Assembly: GCA_011799875.1 (NCBI GenBank)
Contig: CM022302.1
Location: forward strand, 520,423,229 to 520,487,228
DNA length: 64,000 nt
Origin: Thinopyrum elongatum
Taxonomy: Eukaryota; Streptophyta; Magnoliopsida; Poales; Poaceae
Direction: 5' to 3'
In this document: positions 57,004 through 64,000 of the stretch, in pieces
Position numbering within the stretch: position 1 is the first letter of the stretch
How the letters are laid out: every line of letters starts with the position of its first letter
Translations under genes and position numbers: made by a program
The notes under the pieces: generated by a model
What the model saw: only the letters and a program-made list of their open reading frames with translations
Told to the model about the DNA's origin: nothing
Database searches by the model: none

Positions 57004-58797
57004 ATGGAAGAGGCTAGACAGATGCGCCATCCAGATGCTGAGGTGACGGGGCGTCCTCTCAGGCGCTCGTCGCCGCCGTCGCATCGAATTCGCTTCCGGC
57101 ATGGTCCTAGCGAAGGACCTGACCGGCTCAGCACCCTTCCTGATGATATGCTCCTCCTGGTCCTCACAAGCTTACACTGCTCCCGCAGCGCTGCGCGCAC
57201 CGGCGTCCTCTCGCGGCGGTGGCGTGGCCTCTGGACCAACCTCCTGGATCTCATCTTCCGTGACATCGCACCCGCCCAGATCGAAGCCGCGCTAGCCTGC
57301 TTGGCCGCTTCACCTTGGGACTCGAATGCCCTCGACATCAAGATCTGTCCCGGCAATTGTTGCGACGAAGCTGCCTTATCCTCCCTTCTGCACGCCACGG
57401 CCAGGTTCTTGGCGCAGCTGCTCCGCTTGAGTTACCAATACGACAGGTACATGGAAGCAGACCTGCCCTGCTTCGAGTGCACCATGGTGATACAGATAAG
57501 CTCGTACAATGACATCTGCTTCACACGGCTGCCGGCCGGCGTGTCCCCGGCGATGGAGACACTATGCCTCGACGGTTGCAGCATCATCGACCTCGGCACC
57601 CTGGTTACCCTCTGCCCGCGCTTGCGCTTGCTCAGGGTGACAGCTTCTACATATGACATTGTGGTCCACTCCGGGTCGCTACAGACGTTTGTTCTCAGAA
57701 GCGACATGGTATGCAGTAGCACCAACATCATGAAGCCAATGCTTAAGCATTTGGAAATTGATTTTGAGGCCGACATGGAGCTCAGCATCTCCATCTCAGC
57801 GCCAATGGTGGAGATGGTCAAGTGGGAGCGCTCGTTCACAGACTTGGCTGTTGTGTTCGGTTTTTGGCGTCTGGACAGCATCATGGTCTTCAGGCCAATA
57901 GACAGATATACACACCGGGAGTACTGGCGAAAGGAATACACATGGCCGCAGCTCCGTCCCGTTCATGTCCTCCAGTTGCATATATCGCTCCCTGTATGCA
58001 TCTAGTATTTCGTGTTCATACCCAGTCTGCTAAATTTGCACATTAGAACTTCAATTCCTTTTATGCATGGTATCCTGCTGAATTGTATTGTTTTGCAGAA
58101 TTATTTGGATAATGAGTCGGAGCCTGCAGAAGACATGCTGTTTGCACAAGAGATGGAGAAGCTTCCAGTTACCGACTTCTTGATATTGAACCTAAATCTT
58201 GCATCGCCTGGGCATGTTTTTGGAGCACTTGTGTTGCGTCTCTTTTGGTTGCATCGGATTTGTGCCGTGACAAAAACGCTTATCGTCGTCATTCCAGTTT
58301 GGCACGAGGTATTTCTCCCCCGGGCTTCTATCCTGCATCCATGCTACATTTTTTTTTCTTGTGATGAGAGGCATATACATTGCAGTACATGCTCTTTTCC
58401 CTTCTTGAGGGAGGCATAAATAGTAATACCCACATGTTAAATACTACTGTGGAGCATAAATAAAATGCATGTTAATACCCTTCATCTGCTTCAGGGGATG
58501 CAAGCATGCCCAGGAAATTGCCGTTGTGAGGAGCCAAAGAATTGGAGATGCCAAAGTATCTCGTTCACCCGTCTTGAAGAAGTGCAGATCTATGGCTTCA
58601 CTGGAGAAGATCATGAACATGATTTCTGAAAACTGATATTCAGATCCTCGCTAATGCTTAACAGAGTGACTCTGGAACTTGTGCTTGAGTTTATAGGTTC
58701 CATTAAGGAAATCTACGACACTTTCTTGGCGAATCCTTGTGTGAAGGGTTTTGTTTATTGCAGCAAAGGCGGAATGGTTCGGCAACTATCTGATTAG
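57004..58797 (+). pseudogene. F-box / FBD-type protein gene with premature stop in the last exon
   Basis: There are three exons: 57004-57993 (330 codons), 58099-58308 (70 codons) and 58495 onward, joined by GT-AG introns in phase 0. Residues ~40-80 are an F-box (DRLSTLPDDMLLLVLTSL, ARTGVLSRRWRGLW). A Leu-rich region follows (PAMETLCLDGCSIIDLGTLVTLCPRLRLLRV). The last exon has the FBD-like C-terminus CRCEEPKNWRCQSISFTRLE, EEVQIYGFTGEDHEHDF, but a TGA stands at 58627-58629 where relatives read on. After it the same frame continues with KLIFRSSLML and SIKEIYDTFLANPCVKGFVY to TAG at 58795-58797. The product would therefore lose about 55 residues. F-box proteins select targets for SCF ubiquitin ligases in the nucleus or cytosol. 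It may still be translated as a 444-residue protein. Confidence 0.75.
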
Positions 58798-59493
58798 CAT
58801 GCTCCATGATGCAAGAAGATTGTTCCGTGCGAGGGGGATGCAACTAGTATATTTATTATCCTTACCTGCTATTGTTGTTAAATTAGGGGATGCGACTATG
58901 TAATCCTTATCCTTAGATGGTATTGCCAGAAAGTATTACCTATAAAGGCTGTGACTTGCATGGTTCTTGTTGCGTCTTTCCTTAGTTTAGAACAGAGGGT
59001 TCTTAAATGGATAAATGCCAGTTGAATTCTGGTGATTCCGACAAACGCCACTGCAATTTCCAAACTTTAAAAAATGCCAACAGTTTGTGCATCCATAGTT
59101 GTATACGATGGCTCTAACAACTGCAAAGATACAGTATGTTTTATGCTTCTTTGCCTCATTGTACTTTTAGTTCTCAGCATAGTTCCAACAGTCGTGTTAT
59201 GTTACACTTGGTTTCCCCAAATTCAGATACATTTGATGTTATACTGCAAGAAACATATATTGTTCAGTGTCGCGGTCGAGTAAGAATGTGGAATGCAAGG
59301 TACTGCCTCCGCAACTAAATATAAGACCGTTTTATATTTAGTTACACAGGTAAGAAGTAACAATATGTCCCCATATAGACAACAATATAGAGCATGTTCA
59401 GATGGATCCAACATTTTTTTAGTGTTCAGACTAGAAGTTTGGGAGGCGTTATATTGTGGTGACCTGACAGTCTTATAACCTTTTGTTTAGTTT
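58798..59493. other. 3' flank of the F-box gene
   Basis: This is a probable 3' UTR followed by AT-rich DNA with a small MITE. Two short ORFs (59074-59283, 59136-59318) have hydrophobic, low-quality products and are not supported. Confidence 0.45.
59303..59350. mobile_element. Very short Stowaway derivative, 48 bp
   Basis: CTGCCTCCGCAACTAAATAT pairs with the inverted ATATTTAGTTACACAGG, and TA flanks it at 59301-59302 and 59351-59352. Only the stems remain; the loop has been lost. Confidence 0.75.
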
Positions 59494-60510
59494 GGGTAGT
59501 ATGGGTACACGCTAGTTCGATAGGCATGTTACGTGTTGGCTCTCATGGCTTGTTCGCACGTACGGGTCAACTGCGATGCCAGTTAACATGGCGTTGAAGT
59601 TCAGTCGCTATATATATGTTGTTTTGTCTCTTAAATGTTCGAAAACCTCCAGTAGTAGTATAGTATAGTACTCCAGTAATAGTACTCCAGGTTGTTCACT
59701 GACCTCTGAAGTAGGATGGATCTTGCAGCTCTACGTTTGCTGGCTGTCTTGGGATCTCGCTCCAACCTTACTCTGGAGAGGTGGGAAGAGCTTAGGCGGC
59801 GCCGTATCGAGGTCGAGATAGACGGCTGGATAGAGTGTTGCAAAGAGATTGTCAGGGCAGAGAGTGATTTTTTGTGTTATCCTGACATATCCACTTTCCT
59901 CGATGTTATGCAAGAAGAGATTGACCTTGCCGTCTGCAAAAAGGAAGAGATTCTTCGGTCCCTGCAGGCGGAAGAAGTCAAGCTGAAACATAGGTTGGCT
60001 ATGCAGATCTCCGCGTCGACCTCTATTGATGAATTAGTTGAGCTGGACATTGATAGTCTTGGGCAGATCATAGGCTGGGCAATAAGGCAAGTAATGTCAT
60101 CCAAACCTGTTCGAGCTTGTCGTTGGCGTTTCGTACGCGAAAAAGAGCATGTTCTCATGTACTGGGCTGGATCCTGTGATTTTGCACTATGATCCCACCA
60201 GCAGTAGTTTAGATCTGGGTGTTGTATTAGTTCATTACAAGCTTGAATCTATTTTTCCTGATTCAGAACCGGCGCCTGTATGTACTATTAATGCTGAACA
60301 TGCTATTTAAGGAGTCACTCGTTGCATCCAATTTATACGCGCCTAATAATGAGGCGGCCCATACCAACCGGAACATCCAAATGTTTTTAACTGGTGTGTC
60401 TCACCTGTCTTGCCTATTCGCCTAGCGTGACATGAATCTTAGAGATATTATTTTTGGTGGACCGTGCCTTCCACATTTAGATGACACTTGGGCCCTATCC
60501 TGCGTTGGAC
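59494..60510 (+). repeat. Upstream duplicated segment, copy 2 (before the B3 pseudogene)
   Basis: This is the partner of 56415-56850. Similarity runs from 59494 to about 59650, is interrupted by ~550 bp, and resumes at about 60200 (gttgtattagttcattacaa) through cattcgcctagcg(t/c)gacatgaat and ttggtggaccg.(a/g)ccttccaca. Confidence 0.85.
59716..60192 (+). CDS. Unknown helical protein, 158 residues
   Basis: The ORF starts ATGGATCTTGCAG and ends TGA with no interruption. The product is acidic and charged, mostly alpha-helical in character: RWEELRRRRIEVEIDGW, DVMQEEIDLAVCKKEEILRS and SIDELVELDIDSLGQIIGWA, ending RACRWRFVREKE. No named domain could be assigned. The helix SL.QI..WA at the end faintly resembles the tail of some type-I MADS proteins, but no MADS box is present. 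It fills the segment found only in copy 2 of the duplication. It could be an exon of a larger gene, a captured fragment, or a small gene in its own right. Confidence 0.4.
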   Translation: MDLAALRLLAVLGSRSNLTLERWEELRRRRIEVEIDGWIECCKEIVRAESDFLCYPDISTFLDVMQEEIDLAVCKKEEILRSLQAEEVKLKHRLAMQISASTSIDELVELDIDSLGQIIGWAIRQVMSSKPVRACRWRFVREKEHVLMYWAGSCDFAL

Positions 60511-60792
60511 CCACATATCATGCACCAAAAGGCATGTGAAGTGAGTTATTGAACATGCGTCCGGTCTCGTCGGTCCGTCTGGCTCATCAATAAATCTAAA
60601 CCAGCGGGCATTGTTCCCATTCCTCCCAGCTCAAAAACCCCAACCCTCTCACAATTTCCACTGTTCGCCCTAGAAGCTCGCTTGCATTCGAGGTCCCTCG
60701 TCTCGGCCGTCGCCTCATCGTGTAGGCCGTCAACTTCTCGCCGTTGTCCAGTCCTCGCCGCCGTCATCTCATCCATCGTCCCTGCCTTAAAG

Positions 60793-61267
60793 GTGCGCCT
60801 CCTCTTAACCTTTGGATTTATGTTCTTCATGTTGTTTAGAGCACCCTCCATTCGCACCCGACCACAAGTTACTGATGCTTAAGATTTTGGAATGTAGCCA
60901 ACAAATTTAGATCTGTCGTTTTACAGCGTTCGAACTTTTTCCTGTGTATCTGTACTTCAGTGGTGCGCATAGTTTTGTGTGTGTGTGGGGGGGGGGGGGT
61001 GGGGGGTGCATGGGCGAAATAAGGTCGGACAATGCTTTGGTTGGTACTTTTGTGGTCAAGATTGTTGACCTCTTGGTCCGCCCGTAAACTATTTACCACT
61101 ACCTGTAATGATCCAGTTTTTAGGACAGTCCATTTGAAAGCATTGTAGTTCTTCAGTTTTGACCGTCGGATTGGTGTGTTCTGAATGATGATAACTTTTG
61201 GATCTGTTATAGGGTTTGGCATTCCATTTATTGATGGTAAGCTGTTGATGTTTGTTAATTCCTGCAG
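60793..61267 (+). other. 5' UTR intron of the B3 pseudogene
   Basis: CCTTAAAG/GTGCGCCTCC opens the intron and TTCCTGCAG/AGGC closes it, five bases before the ATG at 61272. The leader exon (about 60600-60792) is C/T-rich and typical of a grass 5' UTR. Confidence 0.55.
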
Positions 61268-61271
61268 AGGC

Positions 61272-62158
61272 ATGGCTGACGCGCCTATAATTATCAGAGA
61301 TTCAGACAACGAGCACGATGGAAACATGCCCACCGTCATGAAGCCAACGGAGGTGAGCACTGAGGAGAAGCACCAAAAGGGTGGTGGTGTGCTCGTGAGC
61401 CAGAAACACAGGCAGAATCTAGATAAAATGGTTGACTCGCTTACCTATCCGTCGAAACCAAGATCCATAAAGAGGCCTTTTTTTCGTGGCAGCCAACGAT
61501 GCCTTGGATCAAGTTCATCGGCGGGTGTTGCGAAAGAAGATCAGAAGAAGATGAAGGATGTTGCGCAGGACGAGCACAAAAGGAATAAGACGAAAGGCAT
61601 GGAACAGGAGGAGGATAGGGATGGGCAGGACAAGATGAAGGTAGTAAGGAATGTTGGCCAGCAGAAGCTGAAGAAGATGAAGATGACAAGGGGTGCTCTC
61701 TAGGAGGAGGAGGAGAAGATGATGGTTCCACTGCAAGAGGAGCAGAACTTTGAAGGTTCCGCTACAAAATTGAAGAGGGGTCGGCCCGTTTCGGTTGGGC
61801 ATATACTCCAGCCAAGTAATGGAACAAAATTTGTTAGCATCCTCATTCCCCCTCACCTACAATCAACCTTTCCTACACCGAAGAAGTTTGCTAAGCGCCT
61901 GAGCTGTGGTAAGCTCGGGCACCGTACCGTTAACCTTCGTGTTAGCAGAAGCTGCTCCTGGTCAGTCAAGCTGAGAGCTTCGGGTAGAAATATGTTCCTT
62001 AGCATGTGATGGCTTTGTTTTGTGAAGGACACAAAGGCTTGGCCGGCTACATTCTTCATTTCGATGTTGTGTGGCCTGATTACTGGGAGGTCACCATATT
62101 CAACCCATCACTGGTTGAAGCTCCTATGGTATGTGATCACCAAGATCACTATGTGTAG
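61272..62158 (+). pseudogene. B3-domain gene with stops and a frameshift
   Basis: The frame starts at ATGGCTGACGCG (61272) and has a disordered, charged first half (KEDQKKMKDVAQDEHKRNK). TAG at 61701-61703 is followed by EEEEKMMVPLQEE in frame. The B3 domain begins at FVSILIPPHLQSTFPTPKKF and continues SCGKLGHRTVNLRVSR, WSVKLRASGR. TGA at 62007-62009 replaces what should be the residue before WLCFVKD, and the frame then shifts by one base into LAGYILHFDVVWPDYWEVTIF, the end of the fold. Two nonsense codons and a shift make this a pseudogene of the REM-like B3 class. Its upstream DNA is the second copy of the segment before the F-box gene. Confidence 0.75.
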
Positions 62159-62555
62159 TTAAGTTCGGTATCTTTCCATTTGTGTCGCTCATTTTAATAT
62201 CATACTTTGCTCAACTATGCACTTCCGTGGTTTCACACCGCACTAACACTCATTTTATTATCGTACTTTGCTCAACTATGCACTTCCGTGGTTTCATATT
62301 GCACTGTGTTCAATGTTACTTTCCATCGTTAATTTCGGTTGTGCACCCTGTTGCATTCCGTATGGTGAAAGATGTATTTAGTTACTATAGTGATTAGGGT
62401 TATCGTTTGGTAACATACCAAACCTGCCAGCACTCAATAAGGAGAAATAGACAACACAATAAGAATGTCATAACGTTATTTGACAATGAACCCGGTACGA
62501 ACCGAGTATCACGGTTAACAATGACGACCATGTTATACAGTGGATGAGCAAAATA
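62159..62555. other. Spacer between two convergent B3 genes
   Basis: The 36-bp segment tactttgctcaactatgcac with ttccgtggtttca repeats at 62204 and 62265. Nothing else was seen. Confidence 0.5.
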
Positions 62556-64000
62556 TCAGGGACCGCATATTATGACATTGGTAGCAGGAAGATCAGCTGC
62601 CGAAATTGGGTGAATGAATAGCACATTCCGTCTATCGCCACGGTAGAGCATGAAAGCGACCTTGTCCCCGCTTGCCCAACTTGGACGGAGGGGCATGATT
62701 TGGTGCCACCCATTAACGAGAAGGCTTCCATCTGTACGTGTCGTGGAGTAGATCGATATGACCTTAATGTTCTTGCCAAGCGCAAGCACCATGTCACCGC
62801 TCTCGGGCAATTGGGATGGAACGATTAATATTATACGGGGCAGTTTCTGGTGCAACAGAAAAACATGTTAGGTCTATGCAACAAAGTGAACAGAAGGAAG
62901 GTCCGGTCATAGATAGTAGTTACTACCATTCGCTTCTCCACCTTGTCTTACTCTCTTAATGAGTACAACAGTGGCACACATTTCCCTTGAGTCGTACCAG
63001 CTTGGTGACGAATGACCAGAGACCCAAGACGATCAACGAAACGAACTACATGGCCCAAGGATTGCCGTAAAACTCCGGTTGTCCCCTCAGTAAACCTCAT
63101 GGTCCCAATTAAAGTTTGCATCAATTTGCTTACTTGGTAATAACCCGCGTATGATTTGCGTACGTTTGTAGCGGGTACAGAAGTTAAAGGTTCAGTTAAC
63201 ACCATGATAATGAACTGTCAGTCCAGGAGTACTTACTTTGATGCATGTACGGAATTCTATCTGGGTCAAAGGTCACAGGGATGATAACACCATGGTCGCC
63301 CGTGACCGAGCTCTCTAGATCGAGGATCATTTTATCACCTGTGATAAGGGCATAAGTGTTGCAGAACTCATCCCACGCACCATCCTCCCCATCAATATAG
63401 CATTGTCCTGTCGAGTTCTTCAGCCAACATCCCCACAGGAATCCATGTTCAATTTTAAGCAACATCCAAACTCTAGTACATTGATCTCTCGGAACCCGAA
63501 GCTTTCTCAGGAGAGGTGTCCTCCCGTAGCAAGGGATGTACTGCTTGCAACATAAATGGTTAACACACGGCATTGCTATTTTGGACTGCATGTAAACTGT
63601 GAGCACCCTGACGGCACTATTGCATTAGATCATGTTGAACACCCTAACAATACTATTGCAAGGTTTGAACGTACCGTTCGGAACCTGAATCCCTCCAGCA
63701 GGGTGAGATCGAAGATAAGCTCCACCTTGGCATCACCGCACAGTACTCTATTGTCCAAACTGTTGGCGCACTGCGAAGGAATTCCCTAATGTTCAGAATA
63801 CATTAGGTGGATAAACTTGAGGGACAAGCATTACACTAACCCTGTCCGGCATGACAAAACCCTTAGATCTAAAGTGTGCCACGAAGTCTCCGGCGAGTGG
63901 TTCGTATCGGCGGGTACGCGTTGACCCAGCAACATCGACTGACACTCCCGATTGACAGCTCTGACGGGTAGGCAAGACCGCCGACGAGAGACAGGACCCC
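62556..64000 (-). CDS. B3-domain protein gene, 3' part (5' end outside window)
   Basis: Minus-strand exons can be placed: 63841 to about 63975 or beyond (ends DFVAHFRSKGFVMPDR, donor GTTAGT); 63675-63785 (GIPSQCANSLDNRVLCGDAK to LEGFRFRT, donor GTACGT); 63237-63585 (acceptor CATGCAG, donor GTAAGT; LRVPRDQ, GFLWGCWLKNSTG, FCNTYALITGDKMIL, GVIIPVTFD); and a terminal exon 62556-62846 (acceptor CACCAG; RIILIVPSQLPESGDMVL, GSLLVNGWHQIMPLRPSWAS, GDKVAFMLYRGD, stop). The last two exons each carry a B3-like barrel (W..F...Y.L..GD and W....P...SGDKV.F.L). A linking segment in 62948-63205 may be exonic; the phase was not resolved. No stop breaks the exons seen. It is probably a nuclear DNA-binding protein. 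Confidence 0.6.

Noticed and set aside
57432..57941. Minus-strand ORF of 169 codons
   Set aside because: It is the antisense of F-box gene exon 1.
1..64000. CRISPR array or prokaryotic operon
   Set aside because: The tandem repeats here have long, diverged units without uniform spacers; gene structure and transposons are those of a plant nuclear genome.

Overview
The window is nuclear DNA of a large-genome grass, most likely of the Triticeae (wheat, Aegilops, barley or relatives). The evidence is the mix of elements: Stowaway hairpins with CTCCCTCCGT-type ends, Athila-type Gypsy LTRs beginning TGATACGTCTCC, a LARD-like element with about 4-kb LTRs beginning TGTGACGCC, a gene-carrying CACTA element and PIF/Harbinger relics. 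Genes have GT-AG introns and TATA boxes. There is no operon structure, and nothing prokaryotic or organellar was seen. Family names come from recognised sequence character, not from a database search.

Layout. 1-5 kb: the truncated 3' end of a Gypsy element, a Stowaway MITE, a broken RNase H-like fragment and an internally deleted PIF/Harbinger element. 5.5-11.1 kb: a plus-strand stretch with exon-like segments but no good reading frame. 12.8-22.7 kb: a minus-strand counterpart, carrying a solo LTR (16793-18304) and a Harbinger-type MITE. 22.7-23.6 kb: a divergent promoter region and an intact small gene for a serine-rich CMCSPTNHPGSFRC protein, the clearest ordinary gene here. 27243-37923: a complete LARD-like retrotransposon on the minus strand with no coding capacity. 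38.3-39.0 kb: a broken coiled-coil gene. 38963-45455: a CACTA element without transposase that carries 84-bp subterminal repeats, an intact coiled-coil gene, a four-copy ~500-bp tandem array and a B3-domain gene. 46.4-53.8 kb: a paralogous coiled-coil gene on the minus strand, split by a complete Gypsy element (46809-53505, target duplication GAGCG). 54.4-64 kb: a gene-family cluster with a DUF295 pseudogene (-), an F-box/FBD gene with a late nonsense codon (+), a small unknown ORF (+), a B3 pseudogene (+) and the 3' part of a B3 gene (-).

The most notable signal is a pair of coiled-coil genes, one inside the CACTA element and one just outside it. Both contain a 42-residue (six-heptad) repeat, and both have a TATA box 97-98 bp before the ATG. 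The second copy was in frame across the point where the retrotransposon inserted. Two copies of a ~430-bp segment lie upstream of the F-box gene and the B3 pseudogene, and they differ by a ~550-bp segment holding an ORF. All homology calls were made by eye.
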